A program made the position numbers and the translations under genes. Of a stretch of DNA of 64,000 nucleotides, positions 15,561-29,901 are shown one piece after another. A model generated the notes under the pieces. It had not been told where the DNA came from. It saw only the letters and a program-made list of their open reading frames with translations, and searched no databases. The stretch covers positions 496,001 through 560,000 of the forward strand of contig NZ_JAUOZU010000007.1 of assembly GCF_030551875.1 (NCBI RefSeq). The letters are read 5' to 3'. How positions within the stretch are numbered: the stretch's first letter is position 1; each line of letters opens with the position of its first letter. This DNA is from Fluviirhizobium alvei. GTDB taxonomy: Bacteria > Pseudomonadota > Alphaproteobacteria > Rhizobiales > Rhizobiaceae.

Positions 15561-16483
15561 CGGATTTTCTGGTCGGATGGGCCGCGATTGTACCCAGCTA
15601 CATGACACCGCTGCTGCTGGCCTGCCTCGGCCTGATCATCAGCGAACGCGCCGGCGTGCTCAACCTCGGAGCCGAAGGCCTGATGGCGCTGGGTGCCATG
15701 GCGGCGGCTGTGACCGTGCTTTCGGGTCATGATCCACTCATCGGCTTTGTCGCCGGCGCCGGCGCAGCAATCGCGCTGTCACTGGTCTTTGGGCTGGCTG
15801 TCGTCGTGTTCCGGGTCGATCAAACCCTGGCGGGGCTTGCCGTTGTCGCGATCGGCCTCGGCATAACCGGCGTTGTCGGGCGACCATTCACCCAGAAAAC
15901 CTTTGCTGGACTTCCGAAATTCGGAGAGATGCTCTCCTTCGACCAGCAGACGAGCCTCGGCCGCTTCCTCGCCGCGCAAGACATCGTGTCGCTGCTCGCA
16001 CCGCTGCTGGCAATTTTTCTGTGGTGGTGGCTCGGCTATACGAGAGCGGGTCTGCGATTGCGGGCCACAGGCGAAAACCCGTCCGCCGCCGATGTCGCGG
16101 GCGTCGACATTCAATGGACGCGGCTCGCGGCGGTTCTGGTCTGCGGACTTCTCTGCGGCCTTTCGGGAGCCTATCTCACCGTCGCCACCAGCCATGTCTG
16201 GGTCGAAAACATGATTGCCGCGCGCGGCTGGATTGCGATTGGCCTCGTCATCCTCGCCAACTGGAGCCCGGGACGCGCCATCTTCGGTGCGCTTCTCTTC
16301 GGCAGTGCCGATGCGCTGATCCCGAGGCTGCAGGCCGTGGGTGCCGATGTGCCGGTCTATCTGATGATGATGCTGCCCTACGCACTGACGCTGGCGATGC
16401 TGTTCCTCGCCGCCTTGATGGGGAAAGGATCCGGTGAGCCTGAGGCTTTGGGCGCGACCTATCTCCGCCAGGACAAGCATTAG
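15557..16483 (+). CDS. ABC importer permease 2 (BPD_transp_2 family), stop codon at MITE junction
   Basis: A 308-residue permease with about eight membrane segments; SERAGVLNLGAEGLMALGAM and ATGENPSAADVAGVDIQWTR are typical of the second subunit of BMP-type importers. It pairs with the preceding permease (ATGA overlap). The TAG stop at 16481-16483 is also the first three bases of a 271-bp inverted-repeat element. Removing the element with one TA copy restores TAG, so the protein end is unchanged by the insertion. Confidence 0.92.
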   Translation: MTDFLVGWAAIVPSYMTPLLLACLGLIISERAGVLNLGAEGLMALGAMAAAVTVLSGHDPLIGFVAGAGAAIALSLVFGLAVVVFRVDQTLAGLAVVAIGLGITGVVGRPFTQKTFAGLPKFGEMLSFDQQTSLGRFLAAQDIVSLLAPLLAIFLWWWLGYTRAGLRLRATGENPSAADVAGVDIQWTRLAAVLVCGLLCGLSGAYLTVATSHVWVENMIAARGWIAIGLVILANWSPGRAIFGALLFGSADALIPRLQAVGADVPVYLMMMLPYALTLAMLFLAALMGKGSGEPEALGATYLRQDKH

Positions 16484-16751
16484 GGTCAAAACTCAATCAG
16501 GATTTGGCGCGTGGTATGCGGGAAAATCGTTCGGTTTTAGAAGCAGATCCGAAGATGGATCGATCATCCATCGAGGAGTTGCGACGCCAAACCGGGCGAT
16601 TTTCACTATATCCCTTCGGGACGCGGCGGATTTTTGTTCTGAAGGCGTCGAAAACCCTTTGTGGAGTTGCGCTCCACGGCAGGCTTTTCTCCTGTTCAGA
16701 ATCAAAATCCGTCTCGCGCCACGCCCGAAACCTGATTGAGTCTTGACCCTA
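16481..16751. mobile_element. 271-bp MITE with 20/21 terminal inverted repeats and TA ends
   Basis: The left end TAGGGTCAAAACTCAATCAG (16481-16500) and right end CTGATTGAGTCTTGACCCTA (16732-16751) are inverted copies with one mismatch; the match runs one base further inward. The outermost TA on each side is consistent with TA target duplication, as in IS630/Tc1-mariner elements. There is no transposase, and the short frames inside are not credible. An internal hairpin GATGGAT-CGATC-ATCCATC and a TGGAG/CTCCA stem are present. A non-autonomous element mobilised by an IS630-type transposase elsewhere is the best reading. It fills most of the gap between the importer operon and the DUF993 gene. 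Confidence 0.82.
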
Positions 16752-16784
16752 GGCTTTATCTGACCGCAGATCACGGGTCGGGCA

Positions 16785-17954
16785 TCACGGCTCGATACCA
16801 TAAACCCCGACGAAATTCTTCATCCGCTTCACGGCAAGTTCCGGCTGATCGAGCACATTCGCCTGGTCGGCCAGCCGGAAGATCTCGGCATAGTGGTTGA
16901 GACCGCGGGCACTCTGCATCCCGGCCGGCAGGCTGAAATGGCTCTGGTGACCATTCAGCCAGGCGAGGAACACAACACCAGCCTTGTAATATTGCGTTGG
17001 TGCCTCGAAGATCTTGCGCGACAAAGGCACGGTCGGCGCAATGACGGACCGGAATGTACCGACATCGCCAGCGGCAAGCGCTGCCAGCGCCTTGGAGGCG
17101 GATGGCGCCACGGCATCGAAGATCCCGAGCAGCGCATGGCTATATTTCTGGCCGTCGCCCTCGATCAACTCCGCATAATTGAAATCGTCGCCGGTAAAGC
17201 AGAGAACATCTGCCGGCAGGCGATTGCGGAGTTCGACTTCCTTGCTGTTTTCGAGCAGCGAGATCTTGATCCCCTCGACCTTGGCCTGATTGGCCTCAAT
17301 GATTGCGAGCACGCAATCGAGAGCCTGCCCGAATTCGTTACTGCCCCAATAGCCGGCCAACTGCGGATCGAACATGTCACCCAGCCAATGCAGCACCACC
17401 CTGTTCTGCGCCTGCGACAGGATCCTTCCATAGACCTTCGCATAGTCATCCGGTGACCGGGCAATGCGGGCCAGAGCCCGGCTCGCCATCATAATCGCAC
17501 GACCGCCATGTTTCTCGACGAATTCGATCTGCGTTTCATAAGCGCGGATGACATCATCGAGCGAGCGTGCATCGGCGGGGGCGAGATGATCGGTGCCTGC
17601 GCCACAAGCGAGATCGGCGCCGGGTACGGTGGCCGCCTCGGCCAGCGAACGCCGGATCAGTTCCTGCGCACCGGCCCAATCGAGCCCCATGCCGCGTTGC
17701 GACGTATCCATCGCCTCGGCGATCTTGAACCCGAGGCTCCAGAGATGATGCCGGAAGGCCATGGTGGTCTCCCAATCGATCGCCGGCTTGCCCCAGGGAT
17801 CGGTCTCCCTGATGGGATCGGAGACGACATGGGCCGCCGCATAGGCGATCCGGTTGAACTGCGGCGGGGCGGACGGCCGCGACAGCGGCATACCGACGAG
17901 CGCATAGTTTGTCACCGCGCCATCGGCGCCCGGCAATTTCAGGGTCAAGGCCAT
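16785..17954 (-). CDS. DUF993 family protein (dihydrodipicolinate-synthase-like TIM-barrel fold expected)
   Basis: A 389-residue cytoplasmic protein; blocks such as LTLKLPGADGAVTNYAL, WETTMAFRHHLWSLGFKIAE, MGLDWAGAQELIRRSLAEA and ISLLENSKEVELRNRLP match my knowledge of DUF993, annotated as dihydrodipicolinate synthase/N-acetylneuraminate lyase-like, with no assigned reaction. I choose the start at 17954 because GGAGGAACCC lies directly upstream; 17999 is less likely. It is divergent from lacI and has a near-perfect operator in its leader, so it is almost certainly regulated with the 18.2-24.2 kb catabolic operon. Confidence 0.83.
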   Translation of the reverse strand: MALTLKLPGADGAVTNYALVGMPLSRPSAPPQFNRIAYAAAHVVSDPIRETDPWGKPAIDWETTMAFRHHLWSLGFKIAEAMDTSQRGMGLDWAGAQELIRRSLAEAATVPGADLACGAGTDHLAPADARSLDDVIRAYETQIEFVEKHGGRAIMMASRALARIARSPDDYAKVYGRILSQAQNRVVLHWLGDMFDPQLAGYWGSNEFGQALDCVLAIIEANQAKVEGIKISLLENSKEVELRNRLPADVLCFTGDDFNYAELIEGDGQKYSHALLGIFDAVAPSASKALAALAAGDVGTFRSVIAPTVPLSRKIFEAPTQYYKAGVVFLAWLNGHQSHFSLPAGMQSARGLNHYAEIFRLADQANVLDQPELAVKRMKNFVGVYGIEP

Positions 17955-17985
17955 GGGTTCCTCCAACGATTGTCCTGCCAATAAT

Positions 17986-17999
17986 TTGGATCGTTCCAA
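17986..17999. promoter_or_regulatory. LacI-type operator O1 (TTGGATCGTTCCAA)
   Basis: A 14-bp near-palindrome differing in one arm position from the perfect site at 18161-18174. It lies 32 bp upstream of the DUF993 start codon, in the leader/promoter region. It is presumed bound by the LacI protein encoded at 18212. Confidence 0.78.
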
Positions 18000-18152
18000 T
18001 TTTCAAGTCTATTTTCGCCCATCCCTGAGCCACCATTGCACGATATTACTCGGCCTTGCGATGTTTTTACGCGTCTTAATATTGTTATTATTAGCTATTT
18101 TTCGGAAGTCTGAGCTTCGAGCGCCGATCAACAAAAATCCCCGCCATTCGCA

Positions 18153-18180
18153 TTGACATTTTGGAACGTTCCAATTAAAC
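18153..18180 (+). promoter_or_regulatory. lacI-operon promoter with perfect operator O2 in the spacer
   Basis: TTGACA (18153-18158) is followed at about 16 bp by a weak -10 (TTAAAC). The perfect 14-bp palindrome TTGGAACGTTCCAA (18161-18174) fills the spacer, so a bound repressor would block RNA polymerase directly. The remaining divergent region (18001-18150) is AT-rich with no gene. Confidence 0.72.
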
Positions 18181-18211
18181 GCTGTTTTGAGGATGAAACT
18201 GGGAGGGCAGC

Positions 18212-21880
<3,669 letters not shown>

Positions 21881-21884
<4 letters not shown>

Positions 21885-22660
21885 GCAGCGGCACCGTCAA
21901 GATCACCCTCGAGGGTCCGGTCGCAATCCTGACGCTTTCGCGTCCGGAAAAGCTCAATGCACTCGATCTCGATATGCTGAGCGCGCTTTCGTCTGCTGCA
22001 GATGAGATCGAAGCCAACCCGGCGGTTCGCGCAGCCATTCTGACCGGAGAGGGCAAGGGCTTTTCCGCCGGCGGCGACATCAAGGCCTGGGCAGGCATGC
22101 AGCCACAGGAGTTTGGTCATGCCTGGGTGCGCCACGGTCATCGCGTGTTCGAACGACTTGCCACATTGCGGATGCCGCTGGTCGCAGCATTGAACGGCCA
22201 TGCATTGGGCGGTGGTCTCGAACTCGCCGGCATTGCCGATATCCGCATCGCCGAGAACCATATCCGCATCGGCCTGCCGGAAACCGGTCTGGGCATGGTT
22301 CCGGGCTGGTCGGGCACCCAGCGGCTCGTCAAGCGTTTCGGGGCGCAACTGGTCCGCCGCATGGCACTGGGTGGCGAAATCTTCTCTGCCCAGGAAGCCT
22401 GCACACTCGGTCTTGTCGATGCCGTGGTCGAAACCGGCGGCTCGGTCGATGCCGCCCGCGCTTATGCGATGCGGATTGCCGACCGCGGTCCGGCCGCGCT
22501 TGAAATCACGAAAATGATGATCGCCATGGCCAATGGCGAGGACAATGGATCGGCCGCCGAAGCGCTCGGCTCCATCCTCGTCGCCAAGACTGGCGACCTG
22601 AAAGAAGGCGTAACCGCCTTTGGCGAAAAACGCCCGGCTCAATTCAAGGGAGAATGGTGA
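21881..22660 (+). CDS. Enoyl-CoA hydratase/isomerase family protein
   Basis: A 259-residue crotonase-fold protein. Oxyanion-hole segments are GEGKGFSAGGDIKAWAGM (about 62-79) and ALGGGLELAGIADIRIA (about 108-124), and ETGLGMVPGWSGTQRLVKR includes the usual Glu position. It may be a hydratase, isomerase or hydrolase; the sequence does not decide. It overlaps the CoA transferase gene by four bases and the ALDH gene by one. Confidence 0.9.
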
Positions 22661-24165
22661 TGACGATCCTTGTCACCCCGAAGACGCTCGCAAACCACAC
22701 GATCCGCGATTTTCGCATGCTGATTGGCGGCCAATGGCTGAATGGCAATGCCGCGCCGATCGAGCGTATTGCTCCCAGCCATGGCACCGTGGTGAGCCGG
22801 TTCGCCTCTGGCACCAGGGCCAATGCGGAAGCCGCCATTCGCGCTGCCCGCAAGGCCTTCGATACTGGCCCCTGGCCGACCATGACGGCAGCGGAACGAT
22901 CGAACGTGCTGCTCAAGGCCGCCGATCTGATTGCCGCGCGCACAGACGAACTCGCTTTCCTCGATGCGATCGAGGCCGGCAAGCCGATCAGCCAGGTGCG
23001 CGGCGAGATCGCCGGTGCCGTCGACATCTGGCGCTATGCTGCCGCCCTTGCGCGTGATCTCCATGGCGAGAGCTACAATACGCTGGGCGACGGCACGCTT
23101 GGGGTCGTCCTGCGAGAGGCGGTTGGCGTCGTCTCGATCATTACGCCCTGGAACTTCCCCTTCCTGATCGTCAGCCAGAAGCTGCCCTTCGCACTGGCGG
23201 CCGGCTGCACGACCGTCGTCAAACCGTCCGAACTGACATCGGGCTCGACGGTGCTGCTCGGGGAGATCCTTCTCGAAGCCGGCCTGCCGGCGGGCGCTCT
23301 CAACATCGTCACCGGCACAGGACCGGAGGTCGGCGCGGTCATGACCTCGCATCCAGAGGTCGATATGGTTTCCTTCACCGGCTCGACCGGGGTGGGCCGC
23401 CTGACCATGTCCAATGCTGCCCAGACGCTCAAGAAGGTCTCGCTCGAACTGGGTGGCAAGAACCCACAAATCGTGTTCCCAGATGCCGATCTTGACGCCT
23501 TCATCGATGCCGCCGTCTTCGGCGCCTATTTCAATGCCGGCGAATGCTGCAATGCCGGTTCGCGGCTGATCCTGCACAAAAGCATCGCCGATGATGTCGT
23601 GGCGCGGGTCGCAGAACTGGCGAAGAAAGTGAAGGTCGGCGATCCTCTCGATCCCGAAACACAGGTCGGTGCGATCATCACGCCGCAGCATCTCGACAAG
23701 ATCGCTTCCTACGTCTCGGGTGCCCGAGCCGGCGGTGCCGAAATCGCCCATGGCGGCGACGCGCTCGATCTCGGCATGGGCCAGTTCATGGCCCCGACCA
23801 TCCTCTCAGGCGTCAGACCGGATATGGCGGTCGCCCGCGAGGAAGTATTCGGCCCGGTTCTCTCCGTGCTGACCTTCGAAACGGTGGCAGAGGCGATCGA
23901 GATTGCCAATTCGATCGATTACGGCCTGTCCGCCGGTGTCTGGAGTCGCGATTTCGACACCTGCCTGACCATTGGCCGCAAGGTGCGTGCCGGCACCGTC
24001 TGGATGAACACATTCATGGATGGCGCCTCAGAACTGCCCTTCGGCGGCTACAAGCAATCCGGTCTCGGTCGCGAACTCGGGCGCCATGCGGTCGAGGATT
24101 ATACCGAAACCAAGACGCTCAACATGCATATCGGCAATCGCACCAACTGGTGGATGCCGCGGTAA
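22660..24165 (+). CDS. NAD(P)-dependent aldehyde dehydrogenase
   Basis: A 501-residue ALDH. PWNFPF (substrate tunnel), GSTGVGR (cofactor loop), LELGGKNP with the general-base Glu, and NAGECCNAGSR with the catalytic Cys. I place the start at 22660 in a TGATG junction because AAGGGAG then sits 7 nt upstream, while the ATG at 22654 would be too close. It is the last gene of the lacI-led operon and should oxidise an aldehyde released by the pathway, possibly the product of the DUF993 aldolase-like protein. Confidence 0.93.
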   Translation: MTILVTPKTLANHTIRDFRMLIGGQWLNGNAAPIERIAPSHGTVVSRFASGTRANAEAAIRAARKAFDTGPWPTMTAAERSNVLLKAADLIAARTDELAFLDAIEAGKPISQVRGEIAGAVDIWRYAAALARDLHGESYNTLGDGTLGVVLREAVGVVSIITPWNFPFLIVSQKLPFALAAGCTTVVKPSELTSGSTVLLGEILLEAGLPAGALNIVTGTGPEVGAVMTSHPEVDMVSFTGSTGVGRLTMSNAAQTLKKVSLELGGKNPQIVFPDADLDAFIDAAVFGAYFNAGECCNAGSRLILHKSIADDVVARVAELAKKVKVGDPLDPETQVGAIITPQHLDKIASYVSGARAGGAEIAHGGDALDLGMGQFMAPTILSGVRPDMAVAREEVFGPVLSVLTFETVAEAIEIANSIDYGLSAGVWSRDFDTCLTIGRKVRAGTVWMNTFMDGASELPFGGYKQSGLGRELGRHAVEDYTETKTLNMHIGNRTNWWMPR

Positions 24166-24232
24166 GTCAGACGACAGCAACCCGAACGGAAAGGAGGCAG
24201 TCATGGTTGGTTTCGCGAACAGGCAGGCTGCC

Positions 24233-25273
24233 TCAACGCGGCATGGGTTCGAATTGCACCGGCGGTTCGAGCAGCACCTGAAGGCCCGCGGCTTGCGGGT
24301 TGGCTATACGCCGCAGAAGCACCTTGCCGAGCGTTTCGCCGGCCTCGGTCAGATCTTCATAGATCGTCTCGACCATCGGCTGGATATCGGACAACAGACG
24401 CGACGTGCGCTTGGCGACGATATCGAATTCGCGACCAAGCACCCAGCCGCCTTCATTGAGGCCGGTAATGGCGGCAAGCGCCGAGACTTCGCCGGGACAG
24501 ATCAGCCCATCCGGCGGTTCCGGCTGCGTCAGGCGGGTCCGAAAATGATCCCGGACCATGCCGGCGGTGGAATCGAGCGTGATACCATCGTCGATCTCGA
24601 ACGCGATGCCCGCTTCGCGGACGGCGGTCATGAAGCCATGCAACATATGCTGGCTGAAGGTCAGCCGCTTGGGCGGCAGGATGATGGTGAGTTTCTTACG
24701 TCCTTTGGCAATCAGGCGCCTGGCAGCCTCAAGGGCGAAGGTGAAGTTGTCGTAATCGACATAGGGATGCGGCGTCGTGAATTCCGTTCTTCCGTGGCTG
24801 ACGAAGGGGAAACCGGCCTCGATCAAACGCCGGACCCGCGGATCGAACGTTTCCGTGCGGGTGAAGATGATCCCATCGGCGAGGTTGTTGCGGATGATGT
24901 AATCGACAGCCTCGACATTCGACGTTTCGAGGAAGTTCGGCATCACGATGAGATGATAGGGCGTGCCCTTGAGCGCCTTGGTCAGACCATAGAGCAGCGA
25001 CGTGCCAAAACCGAGGATTTCCTCGTGCGGATCCAGAAGGACGCTGATGACGTTGGTTCGGCCGGTCTTCAGCCTCTGGGCGGCGCGATCCGGCGCATAA
25101 CCGAGCTGTCCGGCAATTTCACGCACGCGATCACGCGTCGTCCGGCTGATCAGCGGATCGTCTGCCAGCGCCCGCGATACCGTTGCGACAGCAAGTCCGG
25201 CTGCCTGCGCCACCGTCTTCAACGTCGGCTTGCCAGCGCCCCTCTTCCGTTCGCTCTCCAGGATGGTTGTCAT
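24233..25273 (-). CDS. LacI family regulator of the sugar importer locus
   Basis: A 346-residue protein: helix-turn-helix PTLKTVAQAAGLAVATVSRA (about 16-35), then a LacI effector domain with VISVLLDPHEEILGFGTSLL and PYVDYDNFTFALEAARRL. I choose the start at 25273 (MTTILESERK) because GGAAGAGAGA is just upstream; 25306 is possible. It is divergent from the carbohydrate importer operon, and a near-palindrome with an AAACGTTT core lies between. GlcR/AglR-like roles are known for similar regulators, but the ligand is not evident. Confidence 0.9.
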   Translation of the reverse strand: MTTILESERKRGAGKPTLKTVAQAAGLAVATVSRALADDPLISRTTRDRVREIAGQLGYAPDRAAQRLKTGRTNVISVLLDPHEEILGFGTSLLYGLTKALKGTPYHLIVMPNFLETSNVEAVDYIIRNNLADGIIFTRTETFDPRVRRLIEAGFPFVSHGRTEFTTPHPYVDYDNFTFALEAARRLIAKGRKKLTIILPPKRLTFSQHMLHGFMTAVREAGIAFEIDDGITLDSTAGMVRDHFRTRLTQPEPPDGLICPGEVSALAAITGLNEGGWVLGREFDIVAKRTSRLLSDIQPMVETIYEDLTEAGETLGKVLLRRIANPQAAGLQVLLEPPVQFEPMPR

Positions 25274-25351
25274 TCTCTCTTCCGCATTTCGGGCTTTCCG
25301 CGACACAGGCTAGCCCGTTGCTTGACCAGCAGCAAGCGCAGTCTGTTGATT

Positions 25352-25366
25352 TTGAAACGTTTGCAA
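25352..25366. promoter_or_regulatory. LacI-type operator candidate (TTGAAACGTTTGCAA)
   Basis: A near-palindrome with core AAACGTTT in the divergent region between lacI and the sugar SBP gene, about 80 bp upstream of the repressor start. A second AACGTT-centred site (TATAACGTTTTA, 25473-25484) overlaps the importer promoter. Confidence 0.55.
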
Positions 25367-25456
25367 TTGCGATATATTGTGCAACGCAGCGAAACCTATA
25401 AATCAAGCTATTGAATTATATGATTTTATTTTGAAACGCAAAAAGCGACGAGGTTC

Positions 25457-25487
25457 TTGACAGAAAAAAATTTATAACGTTTTAAAT
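25457..25487 (+). promoter_or_regulatory. Putative promoter of the sugar importer operon with overlapping AACGTT site
   Basis: TTGACA (25457-25462) with an AT-rich -10-like TTTTAA about 17 bp downstream. TATAACGTTTTA overlaps the spacer and -10, as expected for repression by the divergent LacI protein. No gene is seen in 25274-25597. Confidence 0.45.
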
Positions 25488-25597
25488 AGCCATGCACAGG
25501 TTAAAGTGCAGCGAAATACCCCGGCATCGAAGGGTCGATGACGGGTTTGGGAATGGCGGGACAATCCGCCGGACAACTTGCAAACGGGAGGAATACG

Positions 25598-26848
25598 ATG
25601 CGCAAGTTTTTGATGACAACCGCCGCCATGGCGCTCGCCCTTGGCGTATCCCAGGGTGCCGCACGGGCCGCGGAAAATGTTGAAGTCCTGCATTGGTGGA
25701 CATCTGGCGGCGAAGCTGCCGCTCTCGACGTTCTGAAGAAGGACCTCGAAAGCAAGGGCATCACCTGGACAGACATGCCCGTCGCCGGCGGCGGCGGCAC
25801 CGAAGCTATGACCGTCCTGCGCGCCCGCGTCACTGCCGGCAACGCACCGACGGCCGTGCAGATGCTCGGCTTCGACATTCTCGACTGGGCCAAGGAAGGT
25901 GCGCTTGGCAATCTCGACGAGATCGCCGCCAAGGAAGGCTGGGACAAGGTCATCCCGGGTGCCCTGCAGCAGTTCTCGAAATATGACGGTCACTGGATCG
26001 CCGCTCCGGTCAACGTCCACTCCACCAACTGGCTGTGGATCAACAAGGCCGCGCTCGACAAGGCCGGTGGCAAGGAGCCGCAGAGCTGGGACGAACTGAT
26101 TGCCATGCTCGACAATTTCAAGGCACAGGGCATCACCCCGATTGCAGCCGGTGGCCAGCCCTGGCAGGACGCGACCCTTTTCGACGCCGTCGTGCTCTCG
26201 CTCGGTGACGATTTCTACAAGAAGGCCTTCATCGATCTCGACTCGGCGACCCTCGGCTCCGACAAGATGAAGGAAGCCTTCGACCGCATGACCAAGCTGC
26301 GGTCCTATGTCGACGACAACTTCTCCGGTCGCGACTGGAACCTGGCGTCTGCCATGGTGATCGAAGGCAAGGCCGGTGTTCAGTTCATGGGTGACTGGGC
26401 CAAGGGCGAATTCATCAAGGCCGGCAAGACGCCGGGCACCGACTTCGTCTGCATGCGCTTCCCCGGCACCCAGGGCGCCGTGACCTTCAACTCCGACCAG
26501 TTCGCGATGTTCAAGGTTTCTGCCGACAAGGTGCCGGCTCAGCTGCAGATGGCTTCGGCTATCGAGAACCCGACCTTCCAGTCGGCCTTCAATGTCGTCA
26601 AGGGCTCGGCGCCGGCACGCACCGACGTTCCGAACGATGCGTTTGACGCCTGCGGCAAGAAGGCAATGGCCGACCTCGCCGACGCCGACAAGAACGGCCG
26701 TCTGTTCGGTTCGATGGCGCATGGCCATGCCAATCCGGCAGCTGTGAAGAACGCCATCTATGACGTCGTCACCCGTCAGTTCAACGGCGAGCTTTCCTCC
26801 GAGGATGCCGTCAAGGAACTCGTGTCGGCCGTCGAAGGCGCAAAGTAA
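25598..26848 (+). CDS. Carbohydrate ABC importer substrate-binding protein
   Basis: A 416-residue periplasmic protein. The signal peptide [20 protein letters not shown] runs to about residue 27 with cleavage after ARA. The mature start [20 protein letters not shown] is typical of family-1 solute-binding proteins of the glucose/mannose (GtsA-like) group, as are [19 protein letters not shown] and [16 protein letters not shown]. The start at 25598 has GGGAGGAAT upstream. The exact sugar cannot be read from sequence. It is followed by a hairpin and two permease genes. Confidence 0.92.
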   Translation: MRKFLMTTAAMALALGVSQGAARAAENVEVLHWWTSGGEAAALDVLKKDLESKGITWTDMPVAGGGGTEAMTVLRARVTAGNAPTAVQMLGFDILDWAKEGALGNLDEIAAKEGWDKVIPGALQQFSKYDGHWIAAPVNVHSTNWLWINKAALDKAGGKEPQSWDELIAMLDNFKAQGITPIAAGGQPWQDATLFDAVVLSLGDDFYKKAFIDLDSATLGSDKMKEAFDRMTKLRSYVDDNFSGRDWNLASAMVIEGKAGVQFMGDWAKGEFIKAGKTPGTDFVCMRFPGTQGAVTFNSDQFAMFKVSADKVPAQLQMASAIENPTFQSAFNVVKGSAPARTDVPNDAFDACGKKAMADLADADKNGRLFGSMAHGHANPAAVKNAIYDVVTRQFNGELSSEDAVKELVSAVEGAK

Positions 26849-26859
26849 GCGCAATGACG

Positions 26860-26882
26860 GGAGCCGTGACTATCGCGGCTCC
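26860..26882 (+). terminator. Hairpin after the sugar SBP gene (attenuator-type)
   Basis: GGAGCCG (26860-26866) pairs with CGGCTCC (26876-26882), followed by TGTCTCTTTC. It lies in the 154-bp gap between the SBP gene and the first permease, where partial termination or mRNA protection usually raises SBP levels over membrane components. Confidence 0.6.
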
Positions 26883-27002
26883 TGTCTCTTTCAGAACCAC
26901 TGCCTTCGGATCACCTTGTCCATCGGGACGAGCATTGATGTCGGCTATCGATCGTCCGGACAATCGGCCGATCATCACAACGCACATCGGGGATGTTGAG
27001 CG

Positions 27003-27881
27003 ATGAACAGTCGCAACCGGCTCCAGGAGTTGCTGCCGAAGATCGTGGTGGCACCAAGCTTCGTCGTCATCGTTCTGTTCGTGTATGGCTTCATTGCCTA
27101 TACGGGCTATCTGTCGATGACTGGCAGCAAGATGCTGCCGAACTACACCTTCGTCGGGTTTTCGAACTACGCGAAACTCTGGGCCTTGCCGCACTGGTGG
27201 CGGGCAATCAGCAACCTCGCGATCTTCGCCACGCTCTATATCGCGATCTGCTCGGTTCTCGGCCTGTTTCTCGCCATCCTGCTCGATCAGAAGATCCGCG
27301 GCGAAGGTGTGCTGCGTCCGATATATCTCTATCCGATGGCACTCAGTTTCATCGTCACCGGCACAGCCTGGAAGTGGTTTCTCGATCCCGGCATCGGTCT
27401 TGAGAACACCATGCATCTCTGGGGTTGGGAGAGTTTCTCCTTCACCTGGATCAAGGACAACAAGCTCGCGATCTATTGCGTCGTGATCGCCGCCGTCTGG
27501 CAATCGTCCGGCTTCGTGATGGCAATGTTCCTTGCCGGTCTGCGCGGCGTCGACAACGAGATGATCAAGGCGGCGCAGGTCGATGGGGCCAGCACGGTGA
27601 CGATCTATCGCCGCATCATCATTCCGCTGATGCGGCCGGTCTTTCTCTCCGCCTTCGTGGTACTCGCCCATCTCGCCATCAAGGCCTACGACCTGATCGT
27701 TGCCCTGACCGGCGGCGGACCGGGCCAGGCGACCGAACTGCCGGCGACCTTCATGTATTCCTACACCTTCACCCGCAACCAGATGGGCATCGGGGCATCG
27801 TCGGCGATCATCATGCTGATCATGATCTTCTCGATCATCGTGCCCTATCTCTATTCCGAAATCCGCGGAGGAAAACGCTGA
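27003..27881 (+). CDS. Sugar ABC importer permease (MalF type)
   Basis: A 292-residue, six-helix permease. The EAA loop is EMIKAAQVDGASTVTIYRRI (about 195-214), which contacts the ATPase. The N-terminal helix starts near residue 14 (IVVAPSFVVIVLFVYGFI). Its stop and the next ATG share one base (TGATG), so the two permeases are coupled. Confidence 0.93.
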   Translation: MNSRNRLQELLPKIVVAPSFVVIVLFVYGFIAYTGYLSMTGSKMLPNYTFVGFSNYAKLWALPHWWRAISNLAIFATLYIAICSVLGLFLAILLDQKIRGEGVLRPIYLYPMALSFIVTGTAWKWFLDPGIGLENTMHLWGWESFSFTWIKDNKLAIYCVVIAAVWQSSGFVMAMFLAGLRGVDNEMIKAAQVDGASTVTIYRRIIIPLMRPVFLSAFVVLAHLAIKAYDLIVALTGGGPGQATELPATFMYSYTFTRNQMGIGASSAIIMLIMIFSIIVPYLYSEIRGGKR

Positions 27882-28765
27882 TGAGTGGCGGTTCCAATCC
27901 CGAAAATGCGATCTCGCACGGCCGTCTCACCCGCGCACTGATCTACACGGCCCTGATCTTCTTTGCGATTTACTACCTCCTGCCGCTCTATGTGATGGTG
28001 GTGAATTCGCTGAAGCCGCTGGAGGAAATCCGCCAGGGCGGCATGCTCAACCTGCCGCAAACCTGGACGATCGAACCGTGGATCTCGGCCTGGTCGACAG
28101 CGCAGATCGGCGTCCAGCCAACGGGCCTCAAGCCCTTCTTCCTGAACTCGATCCTGATGGTCGTGCCGGCCGTGGCCATTTCCACCATCATCGGGGCACT
28201 CAACGGCTATGTGCTCACCAAATGGCAGTTCCGCGGCTCCAACATCTTCTTCGGCATGCTGCTGCTTTCCTGTTTCATTCCGTTCCAGATCGTGCTGATC
28301 CCGATGGCGCGCATCCTCGGCATTCTGGGCTTGGCTGGTTCGATCTGGGGCCTGATCATGGTCCATGTGATCTATGGCCTCGGCTTCACCACACTCTATT
28401 TCCGGAATTACTACGAGAATTTCCCGACCGAGCTGGTGCGCGCGGCCCAGATTGACGGGGCATCCTTTTTCCAGATCTTCCGGCGCATCCTGCTGCCCTC
28501 GTCGGGACCGATCATCGTGGTGTCGGTCATCTGGCAGTTTACCAACATCTGGAACGACTTCCTGTTCGGCGCATCCTTCTCGGGCCCCTATTCGACCCCG
28601 ATGACCGTGGCGCTCAACAACCTCGTTTCCTCCTCCACCGGCGTCAAGGAATACAATGTCCACTTTGCCGGTGCGATCCTCGCCGCCCTGCCCACACTCA
28701 TCGTCTACATCGTCTCCGGCCGCTATTTCGTCCGCGGACTGATGTCCGGCGCCGTGAAAGGATAA
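27881..28765 (+). CDS. Sugar ABC importer permease (MalG type)
   Basis: A 294-residue permease starting MSGGSNPENAISHGR, with GGAGG 10 nt upstream. Six membrane segments; the EAA loop is ELVRAAQIDGASFFQIFRRI. VYIVSGRYFVRGLMSGAVKG at the C-terminus is the usual MalG-type ending. An upstream in-frame extension to 27425 overlaps the MalF-type gene and is rejected. Confidence 0.93.
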   Translation: MSGGSNPENAISHGRLTRALIYTALIFFAIYYLLPLYVMVVNSLKPLEEIRQGGMLNLPQTWTIEPWISAWSTAQIGVQPTGLKPFFLNSILMVVPAVAISTIIGALNGYVLTKWQFRGSNIFFGMLLLSCFIPFQIVLIPMARILGILGLAGSIWGLIMVHVIYGLGFTTLYFRNYYENFPTELVRAAQIDGASFFQIFRRILLPSSGPIIVVSVIWQFTNIWNDFLFGASFSGPYSTPMTVALNNLVSSSTGVKEYNVHFAGAILAALPTLIVYIVSGRYFVRGLMSGAVKG

Positions 28766-28768
28766 ATC

Positions 28769-29887
<1,119 letters not shown>

Positions 29888-29901
29888 GGACGGATCGCAT
29901 C

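Noticed and set aside
16493-16801. Small frames inside the 271-bp inverted-repeat element as a transposase remnant
   Set aside because: They are too short and lack a DDE pattern; the element fits a non-autonomous MITE.
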